Assembly (NCBI GenBank): GCA_963921825.1
Contig: OY997588.1
Coordinates: forward strand, 72,495,020 to 72,559,019
Source: Erodium maritimum
Lineage: Eukaryota; Streptophyta; Magnoliopsida; Geraniales; Geraniaceae
Direction of reading: 5' to 3'
Length of the DNA stretch: 64,000 bases
Of this stretch, positions 19,007 to 30,608 are shown piece after piece. The translations under genes and the position numbers were made by a program. Positions within the stretch are counted from its first letter, which is position 1, and every line of letters starts with the position of its first letter. The notes under the pieces were generated by a model, which was given only the letters and a program-made list of their open reading frames with translations, ran no database searches and was not told the origin of the DNA.

Positions 19007-20347
19007 TCTTCGGTTAGGAAGGCTAACAAGGTTTGCGGTGTTTCTCCGGGGACGAATGCCTCGGCCGACGATCATTCTCACAAGAAAGGACGTCGACGAA
19101 CGTCTAAGAAGATAGAAGCTTCTCAGAAAAAGAATGGCCCTGTTTCTCGTCCCACAAAGGAGTTTCGTGCGACTTCGAAATTATCCTTTGGCCCTGTTTC
19201 GCGTCCGAAAAAAGAGGATCATGCAGCTTCAAAATTGTCCAAGGCAGCCATGAAGAAGGTAGGAGATGGAGCTCCTGTCACTGTCTGGGCAGAGGAAGCA
19301 TGTTCCTCTCGTTCAGTTTCAGAACAGAGGACTGTGACTGGAGGAGTATCGTCGGGAAGAGAGATATTTCTCTACAATCTGCCTTGGGGTACATCAACGG
19401 AGTGGGCTCGGAATTCCTTGGAGACCTTTGGAGAAGTGATTTCCGTCATAGTTCTTAAGAGACCCAATCGTAAAGGTCGTGTCTTCGGATTTGCAGAATT
19501 TTCTTCTCAGGAGTCGGCATTGCAGGAAATTGAAACTCTAAACGGGTTCAAACTTAACGGATACAATCTTTTTGTCGCATTAGAACGTCCTGGGAAAGCA
19601 ATCCGGTCGCCGGCGGCAGGAGGGGTTCGAGTTGCAGAGGATGTTCAAATTCGCGCCGATCATGGGATCGTTCTGGATATTACGCCGGATTCGATTCGTG
19701 ATACTGATGTTGTTGAACGAGATTCGCAGGCTTTGATTGATTCAGTGATTTCTGGTATTGATGGAGTCGCTTTGAATCGGACGATATTTCAGGGTGTCGC
19801 TGCGGAGAAGATGATGCAAGGTAATAGGCTTGGGTCAGGTTTACACGGCCCATTTAATGTTGCACAACCAACATGTAATGGGCTAGTAGGTGATGATGTT
19901 GGTCCAACCCAACAAGACGAAGGGTTGGTGGGTGGGCCTGTGTCTGAGCCCATTCCATCGGCCCTATCCCAAGGCCCCGTTCAGCAAGTCTTGGAGACAC
20001 CCATTACGCTTGATACGGAAGTCGTGATGGCTTCACCACAATGTCGTGGGTCGAATGTGGGTCGACTGACCGTTGACCCTTTACAAGCTATATCGTTGCA
20101 GGCTTTTAGGGATCCGAGTTTGGTTAAGGGTAGCCTGAAGGATGCAAGTGACGTTCCTTCGGTGTCTAGCCCTTGGAAGGAGGTCCTACTTAAACCGTCG
20201 AAACGAGTGAGTCGACCTCCCAAACACTTATCGGATTTTTATATCATTCAGTGTAAGGCAAGGAATCGTTCCTTGGATCGGGAAAGATATGTTCGTCCCG
20301 TTGACATTGGGAAACAGGTTGAGCAAGGCCGAACTGGGAAATCTTAA
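19007..20347 (+). CDS. LINE ORF1-like protein with RRM
   Basis: The frame is open from 19007 to the stop at 20347; the true start is not clear, as no good upstream ATG lies in frame before Met at 19250. A basic, Ser/Lys-rich N-terminus carries two copies of a 'GPVSRP(T/K)KE' unit. It is followed by an RNA recognition motif with RNP2-like 'IFLYNL' and RNP1-like 'RVFGFAEF' (about 19361-19590), then a long unstructured acidic region ending 'PPKHLSDFYII'. RRM plus disordered tail is one of the plant LINE ORF1 designs; it would bind the element's RNA. No ORF2 follows; a 3' UTR and A tract come directly after. Confidence 0.65.
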   Translation, partial: SSVRKANKVCGVSPGTNASADDHSHKKGRRRTSKKIEASQKKNGPVSRPTKEFRATSKLSFGPVSRPKKEDHAASKLSKAAMKKVGDGAPVTVWAEEACSSRSVSEQRTVTGGVSSGREIFLYNLPWGTSTEWARNSLETFGEVISVIVLKRPNRKGRVFGFAEFSSQESALQEIETLNGFKLNGYNLFVALERPGKAIRSPAAGGVRVAEDVQIRADHGIVLDITPDSIRDTDVVERDSQALIDSVISGIDGVALNRTIFQGVAAEKMMQGNRLGSGLHGPFNVAQPTCNGLVGDDVGPTQQDEGLVGGPVSEPIPSALSQGPVQQVLETPITLDTEVVMASPQCRGSNVGRLTVDPLQAISLQAFRDPSLVKGSLKDASDVPSVSSPWKEVLLKPSKRVSRPPKHLSDFYIIQCKARNRSLDRERYVRPVDIGKQVEQGRTGKS

Positions 20348-20646
20348 GTTGCAGCTTCGTCTCAGGGGACCGACGCATGGACTACAATCCGTGAATTGGC
20401 ATCCAAGAAAAAAGATGCGATGATTTGTCCCTGACCTCGGGAGGCGAGGTTTGGCGAGGTTACCTTGGCTGGTTTTTGTTCCTTGTTTTTTGTTTTTTTA
20501 GGAAAAGGCTTGGCCTTTTGGCTCCTCGTACTGGAGTCTTCCTTTGTAATCGTTGTCTCTTACCCTGCTTCTTTTTTATTCAGGGCTTTCCGGTTCCTTT
20601 TTTGGAATCGTTCTTATTAATAAATTTTCGAGCTTATAAAAAAAAA
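19007..20646 (+). mobile_element. ORF1-only (half-LINE) retroposon
   Basis: The RRM-type ORF1 is followed by about 290 bp of T/G-rich 3' UTR with 'aataaat' and then 'gagcttat' plus an A tract ending near 20645. There is no endonuclease or reverse transcriptase. The organisation resembles ORF1-only half-LINEs known from mammals (HAL1), presumably mobilised in trans. The 5' boundary lies at or left of 19007 and no target duplication was identified. Confidence 0.55.
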
Positions 20647-20790
20647 CATCCCGAAAGAAGCTCAAGTCATCATCATCCTGAACTATATCAGTCCATCTCT
20701 CAAACCTAGGTCTCAAAGATCTCTTGTCCTATAACTCCGGATGTTCGATGCAAGAAAAAAAAAAGAGCATGTTGACCTAGAGGTGGTATT

Positions 20791-23700
20791 AATGACATTA
20801 TCTTTTTTTTATCAGCAAATTTTTCATCAATGAACCAATTCTTCGAAATAAAGAAGAGGATAAGAATACAACTCTCAAGAGAACCAGAGAACAAGTCAAA
20901 CGATAAAACAAATAAGACTCCAAACCATACTAATGCCAACTTTGTCTAACTAATAAATCTATTTTACATAATGATGACATAACAAAGCGACCTCAGAACC
21001 TATTCTGAATGAGCCAAGGTCCTAAGGAAATGTCAATGATCAAGACCCCAAGGTATCCCTGCCATACCTGTAATTTAAACTCCTGAAACTAATTTTGCAG
21101 CTTAGAAACATCGTGTCTGCAAAATAGAACCAGGCGCTCCAAAGTATACTTTGAAGCAGACCAAACCAGCCTAACTGATGTTCTACCCACAACTCCAAAC
21201 AAAGGCCCTAAAAAATTCAGTTAAACGGTACTGAAAACCTTATGTTTACTACCCTAACAGCTCACAACAAAAGATCCCTTAAGCACTCGGTACTATAGGT
21301 ACCTTTAGGCCCAATAAACCCTATAACAAAAACCTAGTTATCAAAGTACTAATGGTACCTTGCGAGATAAGTAAGTAAAAACACCCACCCATACTCAACC
21401 CTTTGATCCACCCCTAATAGACCCAAAAAAGACCCATAAAGAGCCAAGGAAGTAATAAAAAAGGCTTCTTAATACTTGGAAAAAAACTGAACCTTCCTCT
21501 TGCTATTGACCAAGACTGTTCTTAACCTTCCCAGATCCCCTCTTAATATCATAAGACTTCAAATCACAAACCTTGCTTGAGTCCCAAGAGAAAAACAAAA
21601 AATCAGTGAGAAGAAACAAAATGACTTCATGCACAAGAAAGTCAATGAGCTAACAGCCTTGCAACTCTATTCTTTCTAAGACAAAGAGAAGGAGATGTTT
21701 TCCAACTTTCAAATGAGAATGGGATGATCTTTGAGAATAAGCTTCATTCCAAGCTAAATGAGTAGTTTTCTATCTTAATGAGGATTTCCAAACGAGAATA
21801 GGATGAGTTTCTAAATACCACTTCATTCCTAGCCAGCCAGATTTTCCACATTGTGATGAAAATTAAAATTCTCCATTGATTCTGAGATGCTGATGTAGCA
21901 AATTCTATCCAGGAGTAAATGTGCTCCTTAATGTCTCTTGCCAAAGTGCCTTTGATCCCCCGCCAATTAAGTACAGCTGACCAAACCAACTAGGATATCT
22001 GACAATTCAGTAGAAGGTGGCTGATGTCTTCAAAATCCAATCCATAAAAGGGGCAAATAGTATCTTGTAAGCTGAAATTCAGACCTCTACTGTCCATGAA
22101 AAGTTTTGTAGAAATGGCACTATGGCAGGTCAACCGGGCAAATGCAAAAATCTTGGGAGGGAGAATAGGGAACTAGAGAATTTTAGCCCAAGGCTGATCT
22201 TGACACTGAGAGTCTTCTAAAAAAATTATACATCTTTTTCACTTTAAAACCAGCTTGATGGATCTTCCATACCACTTTATCTTCTCCTGAATCCTGAAGA
22301 GAGAATACCACACGAAAGGTTGTGAGCTCTCTGAATTGGCCTAATTCCTAACCTCATAGTTGTCCTTTGAAATGAATAAACCAGTCCCCATTGTTCCAGA
22401 AATGAGATACTTTTAACTTCTTGTGAATGCATAGATGATGTAGTCTTTGGAACCTTGTTTTCAAAGGGGTATCAAAAATCCAGACATCCTCCCAGAACTT
22501 TACCCTTTGACCATTGCTGATAAACCATTTTAACCCTGAGAAACCAACAGTATTGCTAAAAGACTGATCTGACAAAAGTGCTTGAATGTAACTTAGAAAA
22601 TTCTAGTTCCTTGATATATTGATGAATGTTAAATTCCAATCCTCTTGGCACCAACCATACTTAGCATAGATAAATTTCTTCCATAGAGAATTAGTCTCTA
22701 TTGAAAATCTCCACCACCATTTAGCTAGGAGAGGTGAGTTCATGACATAAAGATTTTTAATCCCCAGACCCCCTTTGTCCTTTGGCAAACAAATCAAACC
22801 CCATTTCATCTTATGCAAAACCTTCTTTGCTATGGAGCCATTCCACATAAACTTCCTTTCCCACATTTCCATCTCATGTGGTACTTTTTTAGGAGCTTTA
22901 AATAAAGACATATAATAGAGAGGGAGGGAGGAGAGGGAGGATTTGATGAGGGGAATTCTGTCCCCAAAGTTTGGAGTTTTTGCATGCCAAAGACTCAGTT
23001 TTTTCTTGAGCTTTGCAATGATAAGATACCAAGTTTTAAATCTCTTAGAGTTGGCACCCAGCTGAAAACCCAAATATTCAAAGGGAAGCTCCATAGCTTC
23101 ACAGCCTAAAATACTTGTGACTTGCTCCACTGAGATAGAAGAAGCATTGAGGAGGGTTACTTTGGAATTGTGGAAGTTAATTTTCAGTCCAAAGGCAAGT
23201 TGAAAGGCATTGAGTGAGCTTCTTAAATTCTGAATGTGAGGGATTTTGGCCTTGATGATGATCAGGATGTCATCAGCAAACTGTGAATGAGAAATGATAG
23301 GAGTTTGGTTGTTTTGAGAACCACATTGAAGCCCTTCAATATTCCCAGAGATGATTCCTTGTTCTAAAATTTGATGCAACCCTTCTGCTGCAAGTCCGAA
23401 GAGTAAGGGAGAAAGGGAGCATCCCTACCTTAACCCTCTAGATAGTTTAAAATATTTTGAGGGAGAACCATTACTCAAAATAGAAGACCAAGCCTAAAAG
23501 CATGAGGCCATCCACTTTCTCCACAGTACACCAAAACCCATGATTGAAAAAACATTGTCCAAATATCCTCAATCTAGATGATCATAAGCTTTCTCAAAAT
23601 CAACTTTGAAGAGAAGAAATTGTTCCTTGGAAGCTTTGATTAAGTGTATCAGTTCAGTTGCTATCTGAACACCATCCAAAATTTTCCTTCCAGCAATGAA

Positions 23701-23981
23701 ACGTGTCTGTACATCACTCACCAGGTGACCCATAACTGATTTTAATCTTGTAGCTAATACTTTAAATTGAATCTTGTAAATTGACCCCACAGACTTATTG
23801 GTCTAAAATCATCAAACTGCACAAGATTTGGAATCTTTGGTATCAAGGTGAAGAAGGATTAATTAATTCCCTTTCCTAAAAATCCTAACTGATGAAAGTT
23901 GGTACAAAATTCAAAAACATAAGCTTGAAGAAAGTCCCAACTAGTCTGAAAAAATATAAAAGTATATCAATGACATTATCT
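20791..23981 (-). mobile_element. 5'-truncated L1-type LINE with 13-bp target duplication
   Basis: A perfect direct repeat 'aatgacattatct' (20791-20803, 23969-23981) brackets a minus-strand LINE whose 3' end is 'aaaatttgctgat' plus an A tract. Reverse-transcriptase pieces are recognisable: '[10 protein letters not shown]' (23790-23569), the active-site 'QFADDILIII' and 'LPFEYLGFQLGA' (23379-22603), 'SDQSFSNTVGF' (22575-22354) and a C-terminal 'IFITMWKIWLARN' segment (21989-21744). The frame is broken several times. Endonuclease and ORF1 are absent, so the copy was truncated at insertion. Confidence 0.9.
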
Positions 23982-24560
23982 AAGCCAATAGATATGGTTA
24001 TGATCGGAGCAATTGATGTAGACGTGTCCATAAGAGTCGGTCGCACAACTAATATGACTGGTAAACGAAGAGAGATGGTCCTCAGACGAGAACATAAGGC
24101 CTGAACAGCTTAATCTTAGCATGGAGTATACCGCAACCATTCCAATTTGAGTAGAGACAATCAGGGAAACACACAGTTAAGGGAGGATGAAAACTAGGAA
24201 TACAGTAAACATGGGCTTTCGGGTCAAAATGTTTGGGTGCTCTCTTACTTCTACATAAGTATAGGTTGAGACCAAATATTTCTTGATAAATCAACCTTAA
24301 AAAGTTCTTTAAGGATAAAAAATGTTTGGTGCACCCTTGCTTCTACATAAGTAAGGTGGAGACTAAATAATATTGTTACACCTTACTTTGAGGATAAAAA
24401 AAAAAGTAAACATGAGCTTTCTTCACTAGAACCTCGGCACAAGAACTATCCCAACTGGTCACAATCACCTTACTCTATATACATAGAAACATCAATGGTA
24501 TGAATTAGTGCCAAATTCCAAATCATCTTATTCGGAATCAAGGAGGAATGGTGCACAGTA
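23982..24560. other. Unrecognised sequence with a local duplication
   Basis: Before the LINE inserted, this was continuous with 20650-20790. Two similar stretches, about 24205-24300 and 24330-24420, share 'cttctacataagta' and 'taaacatg', so a duplication of about 190 bp lies here. A minus frame at 24294-24082 (containing 'HPPLTVCFPDCLYSNWNG') looks protein-like but was not recognised. Confidence 0.4.
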
Positions 24561-24570
24561 ACCAAAGAAC

Positions 24571-24897
24571 CTAACTTTCCATCCAAATGAATAGTATCTT
24601 TGTTCCAACAAAAAAGTAAGGAGACGACCCATAATAAATAGTTAGAAAAAGCAAAGAGCCAATCGTACCTTGATCCAGCCATTGGCATGTAATGTAAGTA
24701 CTCCTACTCTCTGTCTGTAGCATAAAAGAGAGAAAAAAATTAGATCCCGAAGATTCCAGTAGTTGTGATAACGTGCTCCTCAAGTTATCGTTTGTGTTCA
24801 AATAAGCAACACGAGTCAAACGGTGCGTTTGGATTAGTTGTATGTTGTTGAGGTGGAGTGGTGAGGCCACGTGTATAGTTTTCGTTGGTGGAAGCAT
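24571..24897 (-). CDS. Unrecognised short frame, possible exon or LTR-internal
   Basis: A 108-codon minus-strand frame starts 'MLPPTKTIHVASPLHLNN' and continues through 'NDNLRSTLSQLLESSGSNF'. A plausible splice donor 'gtacga' follows 'ITCQWLDQ' near 24670, so only the first 75 codons might be coding. I do not recognise a family. It could be a first exon of a decayed host gene, or chance coding within the LTR of the old Gypsy element immediately upstream on that strand. Low confidence. Confidence 0.2.
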   Translation of the reverse strand: MLPPTKTIHVASPLHLNNIQLIQTHRLTRVAYLNTNDNLRSTLSQLLESSGSNFFLSFMLQTESRSTYITCQWLDQGTIGSLLFLTIYYGSSPYFFVGTKILFIWMES

Positions 24898-25170
24898 ATT
24901 TCATTACACGGTCAGCATCTTCGTCTTTTGAGTGGTCCTGAGCTCAGCTGACAAGGCCATAGATGCACGGCGTGCGTGGCAACCGATTCTAGTAGATAGA
25001 GATATTGTATAAGCTAGAGGGATGTCTAAGTTTGAGTATCGAATATATGAAGTCTCAGTTCTCTGAAATCCTAGGTTAGGTTCTTCTTCTCTCTGCAATT
25101 GTTCTCCAGATTGCAATACAATTCCCCATTTCTATTCCAATTTCCCTCATATTAGTTGGTAAGCTTAACA

Positions 25171-26083
25171 AGTACCACTCCTTCAAGGAGGCTTATCCTC
25201 AAGCTTGTTGCAATCAAACTAGTCCCGTAAATTGAATTTGAGTGGCATAATCAGCCAATGATCTCTCCCATTGCACCACAGTCTCATTGTTGTGGTTGAT
25301 CACTCTACAATTCTGTAAGCAGCAACAAGCTTCAAAGTTCCATCGTCAATAATGACAGGAAATAGGGGCATCAAACGGTTCTTATGTCCCAACTGCTTTT
25401 TTAGAAGTGACATATGGAACATTAGATGAATGAGTGAGCCTTTAGACAACCTCAATTTATAAGCCACAAACCCCTTCTTCTTTACAATCTGAAATGGACT
25501 ATACAACTTGGTTGCCACCTTCATTTTTTCCTGAGCTGGATCGAGGTCTATCAAAAGAGTTAGAGAGTCTTAAATAAACCCACTTTCCCACTTGAAATGA
25601 TCGCTAAATTTTTTATTATCAACTTAAGCCTTCATTCTGTCCCTGGAAAACCTTAGATTCTCTTCCAGAAGGTTGGCTTGCTCCCTCATACCCACCACAA
25701 CTTCCTCCACACATTCAAGGATGCATCAGAACCTCCTAGGGAAGGAGTATATCCATAGAGAACGTCGAATAGGGATATCTTAATAGTAGAATGGTAACAA
25801 GATTTGTACCAAAACTCTACCATAGTGATCCAAGAACACCCAGTTTTAGGATTTAGATCGCACATTGTCCTCAAATAAGTCTCCAAGCACTGATTCACTT
25901 TCTCAGTATGTCCATCAGACTGAGGATGATAAGAAGTGGACAGATTGAGTTCCACTCCTACCCTTTCGAACAACTCTCCCTAAAAGTTACATAGGAAGAT
26001 TGGGTCTCTATCAGACACAATTGAGTTAGCCAAGCCATGGAACTTGAATATAAACTGAAAGAATATTTTGGCCAACTAAGCAG
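25171..26083 (-). mobile_element. Old Ty3/Gypsy element, C-terminal pol part
   Basis: The minus strand shows integrase features ('SYHPQSDGHTEKVNQCLE', 'ISLFDVLYGYTP') and a downstream segment ('YSPFQIVKKKGFVAYKLRL') typical of chromovirus-like Gypsy pol. The sequence is decayed, with several breaks. Other parts of the same insertion lie at 41240-41291 and 44774-45110. The C1 block between carries a matching 5-bp duplication AGCAG, so the C1 insertion split it. Sequence 24900-25170 may be its LTR or tail. Confidence 0.75.
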
Positions 26084-26679
26084 TGTTAGTCTTAGTGCCC
26101 ATAGTTCAATCCTAAATGTCCAAATGTATATATCATCGTTAGCAATAAAATTAAAGCGGCTTTATATTACTTATGTGTTGGAGTAATATATCGATGTGCC
26201 CACCATGCGAATAGAACCATAGATCGAGATAGATCACACTCGATGGGTCCCTAGTCAACAAAGCTTCACTAGAAGCGACTAGTATGAAAGATGGCTCTTT
26301 ATGGCTTACGTTCTGTTAGTCATTGGAATGAGATTCCGGAGTCTGATCATAGATATCATGTGGGACATGATATTGGACGACCCGCCCTGAATATGTGCCA
26401 TAGATTAAGTCATGAACATATTCATTGTCGTAGCTTGTCATGTATCCTTAGACCAAGGAGTATTTGTGATCGCTATGTAGTCAACAACTGAGTTTGACCT
26501 GAGCCTAACGTTGTCCGTAACAGGGCTTCCATAACGGCCAGGATTGGCTTGGGGACGGGCTACATGAGTGACACGAAAGGCGGCTAAGGGATTTATCCCT
26601 CATACTGAGGTATGGGAAAGATATCGGTTCTCGGCCGCTTGATCGAGAGTGACTGAAAGAATAGCATGGCCATGCACAT
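26084..26679 (+). repeat. C1 LTR, left part, plus polarity
   Basis: About 596 bp from the LTR start. It joins C1 internal sequence of opposite polarity at about 26675-26687, where both parental sequences contain 'tatcttca', suggesting a microhomology junction. Confidence 0.85.
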
Positions 26680-28486
26680 TATCTTCACTTCACCTCAGTT
26701 CAGTGTTTATCTGATGAGGTGGATACGCCGCAGTACATGTTTGGATTTGTTATACGATCTAGGCTTTTAGCTTGCGCAATGGCCCTTGTGTTGTCGCAAG
26801 ATGGATTCACCGGGCTGGATGGGTTTTTAATTACACCCAGCCCTGCCATGAATTTCCAAATCCACATAGCCTCCTTAGCTGCCTCTGCAGCATCCATGTA
26901 CTTGGCCTCTGTCGTAGATTCGGCAATGATATCTTGCTTTACGCTCTCCCAACTAAAGCTCTACCATTCAGCGTAAACACATATCCTGATTGACTTCTAA
27001 AGTCATCTGGATTTGTCTTGGAAAACTAGCGTCTACTCATCCTTCGACGACTAGTTCAACATCATCTTTCCCCCGGGTTAGAATGATGTCTACTAGTACA
27101 ACATAAGGCTTACGAGACGTCTGGTCTCATACATGTCATGGCATATATGATCGATCCTACCCCCAGGCGCATAGGATTCTCATCATCCTTTTCAGCTCAT
27201 CAGGTGTCTTAGGACACTAAATCTTGCTAAGATGAATGCCATGACTAGTGGGTAAGAGTCCTTTCTTTGAATCGAGCATTAAGAACCTACTCAATGCCTT
27301 GTTCACATAGGTTCCCTGACTTAAATCTAAGACCCTCTTGGTGCGATCTCTACATATCTTTATCCTTAAGATATAAGAAGCTTCGCCTAAGTCCTTTGTT
27401 GAAAAACACTTCCTCAACCAAGCTTTAGTCTCGTGCAAGGTTGGGATGTCGTTTTCAATGAGAACCAGAAAGGTAATCTTGCTCCCACTAGCCTTCTTAT
27501 AAACGCAAGATTCATCCTCGTTCTTGATTAAGCCAAATCCAATTACAGCTTCATCAAAACGAAGGATCCAATTCCTAGAAGTTCGTTTCAATCCATAAAT
27601 GGATTTCAACAACTTATAAATCTTTCCCTTATTCTCCGGATCGTCAAAACCTTTGGGCCGAGACATACAAATGTACTCAGTCAAATTTCCATTTAGGAAA
27701 GCGGTTTTGACATCCACTTGCCATATCTCGTAATTATGATACGCAGTTATGCCAAGAAGAATTTGGATCGATTTTGACCATAGCCACTAAGGAGAAGGTT
27801 TCCTCATAGTCAATCCATGCCTATAACCTTTCGCCACCAGTTGAGCTTTGTAGGTCAGAGGTTTGCCGTCCATGTCCATCTTCACCTTGAAGATCCATTT
27901 GCATCCGATGGTCCTCACACCATTGATGGGATCAACCGGTTCCCAGACTCGGTTGTCCGACATGGATTGCATTTCCTCCCTCATGGCTCCCAGCCATAAC
28001 TCGGAGTTGGGCCCATCCACGACTTCCTGAAAGGTGGCTGGATCATCGTGATCCACCATGACTTCATTGTCACCTCCGGATACCATATCTTGGAGGAGGA
28101 AGATTGATCCTTTCAAATCGCCTTGGACCTTCCGGAATTGTAACAGGAATTGGTTCTTACTCTACGACAATCTCTGGCTCCTTTCTACTTGGTTGCCAAT
28201 TGGTTTAGACAGATCTGTACCATCCTGAACTTATTGGTCTACACACATTCGAGTGTATCAGCCCCAATAATTCACCCGCCCTTTCATCGCGATCGATTAA
28301 ATGGCACTTTAGTCATTTTTCCCATCAAACAAACCTTGCACCTATCGATCGAATGGAATTCGAATGAACCTGAAAGTCCGCACTTCTGAAGTGCTGATAG
28401 GTGCTTCTTGTTTATGCGACCAAAATGACAGTGCCTTAACAGAGTTAGGTTTAAATCGTTGGATTTAGACCTCTTGGTATTAACGG
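26680..28486 (-). mobile_element. C1 Copia internal region, pol part
   Basis: Minus-strand pieces of Ty1/Copia pol: an RNase H piece ('DAAEAAKEAMWIWKFMAGLG'), reverse transcriptase ('MDVKTAFLNGNL', 'IYGLKRTSRNW', 'GVRTIGCKWIFKVKMDMDG') and part of the GAG-pre-integrase/integrase region near 28500. Broken in many places. It is closely similar to 53150-55640 in the C1 copy at 51349-59776. Confidence 0.88.
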
Positions 28487-30289
28487 TGTAATAACCACTT
28501 CTGGTCAACGTCAGTCAAACCTACGAAAAACAGGAAAATTAAAATTTTTTAAGACAGACACTTAACTTAACTTAAATTGACCCCGAGGGTCATGCCGGAC
28601 TTAAGTTGACCCCGTTATCGACTAAAATGAGTTACGGGGGACTCAGGGCAACTTTCTGGTCATTTTGGGAAAGATTGATTTTTCGCTGGAAAAGTCACCC
28701 GAGCGACGTTTTGGTCCATTCGAGGACCGTTTTGGACCCGAAAAGCTTAGACGTCATCGTAGCAGTCTTAGTTGGGCCGTTTCCTTGAAGCCCGTCCAGT
28801 TTAAAAATTTCTTGGGAAAAGTGCCCGTTCGGGGCCCGAAACGTCCGTTTTTCGCGAATCTGATTGGAAAATATCAACTAGATATTTTCCAAAAGGTATG
28901 GGACCCACCTTGACACTTGTCAAGTATATGGTGGTGTAATTTTTGGAGGGAAAAGGTGTGGAGGAGAATAGTTGGCCGAGTATGAGGTTTTAAAGGAGGA
29001 AAATTAATTTTGTTGTTAGTTTAATTAAATTAGAAATTAGAAGAGAGGTTTTAGAGAGAGAAGGAGAAGGAGAAGAAGAGAGAAGAAGGGAGGTTGAGCT
29101 AGGGTTTGTGATCGAGCCCTTGGATCGAGTCAAGGCAAAGAGCAATCCCGTTCCCCTCATTCTCCTCTACGGTAATACCCGAACCGATTCTCGTTTCGAT
29201 TATTTTCAAGAGCTAGGGTTTGGTTATAAAATTTGGTTTAGGGTTGTGTAGAGATTAGAGAGGTGTTGGAGACGTTTTAGAGGTATTTGGGAGAGAAATT
29301 TCACGTTTTCCGGTGACCGGAGGCTCGGGAGGAGCTCCGGCCACCGTGGGTGGTGGCCGGCCGGCCATGTGGTGGCTGGCCGGAGGTGGCAGCAGCCACC
29401 ACTTGGTGGCCGAGCCCCTCCCTCAAACCCTAGGGAACAGCCAAGCCCTTTGGGTGGGGCCCACGTGCTCGGTTGTTCGTGTTTTAATTACTCGGGTAGT
29501 TTAAAACGTTCCCCGGACCATCTATCCCAAACCAAATCGAATTTTGGAATTAAATTGGAGAAGTTGTAATTAACGGGTTTTGGGAAACTTTAAACGTTAA
29601 TTAATTGATTTAGAAGTCGGAATTCGATTCCGTCAAGTGCGTTGAGTTCCTTGATTTATTCTAAGACCGTAGAAACGAAAACGGGGGCTTTTGGAGCCCC
29701 GGAAGGCAATTAACCAAAACCGGGCAGATTCGCCATGTCGGGCGAATCTGGCCCTTACGGGTCCTTTTTCGGCAATATCGAATAATTGGGAAGTTTGGGA
29801 GTGACCGACATTGTCGGGGTTACGTTTGGGCGTTAAGTATGTAAATTTTTGGTTTATTCGTACTAGTTTAAAAGTACTTTAAATTTGTGTTCTTTTAGAT
29901 CGTGCTACGGACCGAGGCAAGGGGAAGCTCGGCGAGTGACTGAGTGTGCTTCGGGTGTTGTTGGAGCGCTTTTGGGATTGTATACGAGGTAGGGAAAAGT
30001 TGCCGGATCTCGGCCCTGATTAGGGAAAGTTAATAGTAGAATTGCATGTGACACCGGGGTGTCGTGGGTTGAGTAGATTTATTTAATTATTAGAAAAGCA
30101 TGATACGGGATTGTAGCGTTCAAGAGAAAAGCATGTGACACTTAGTAGTGTCGTAGGAACAGAGAACTTAGCGATAATTGAATTACTGGAGGCATATGAC
30201 CATGCCCGGAGGTTGTTTGTGAAACTAGTGATTTTAGGACCGTTGGAGGCATCGAGTATGCCGGAGGTTGTCGTGCGTTTTATTTAATT

Positions 30290-30480
30290 GTTGAGTTTGG
30301 GTGGCCTTGAGAGCCCGTATTTAATTGTTGAGTCGGGGTGGCCTTGAGAGCCCGTATTTAATTGTTGAGTTCGGGTGGCCTTGAGAGCCCGTATTTAATT
30401 GTTGAGTTTGGGTGGCCTTGAGAGCCCGTATTTAATTGTTGAGTCGGGGTGGCCATGAGAGCCGTGTATTTAATTTGGTG
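30290..30480. repeat. Minisatellite, about 37-bp unit x 5, in Gypsy LTR
   Basis: Units contain 'ggtggccttgagagcccgta' followed by 'tttaattgttgagt'. The related block in the other LTR copy (59890-60830) is far longer. Confidence 0.9.
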
Positions 30481-30608
30481 TCTTGAGTGGCAGCGAGTGC
30501 CAGTGGGGTTGTTGAACCCGAGTCTTGACTGTTGAGGTGTCTTGAGTGGCCTTGAGTGCCTGTGTGATTGAACTTGCCTGTGATTGTGATTGTGGTTACC
30601 TGGGGTGG

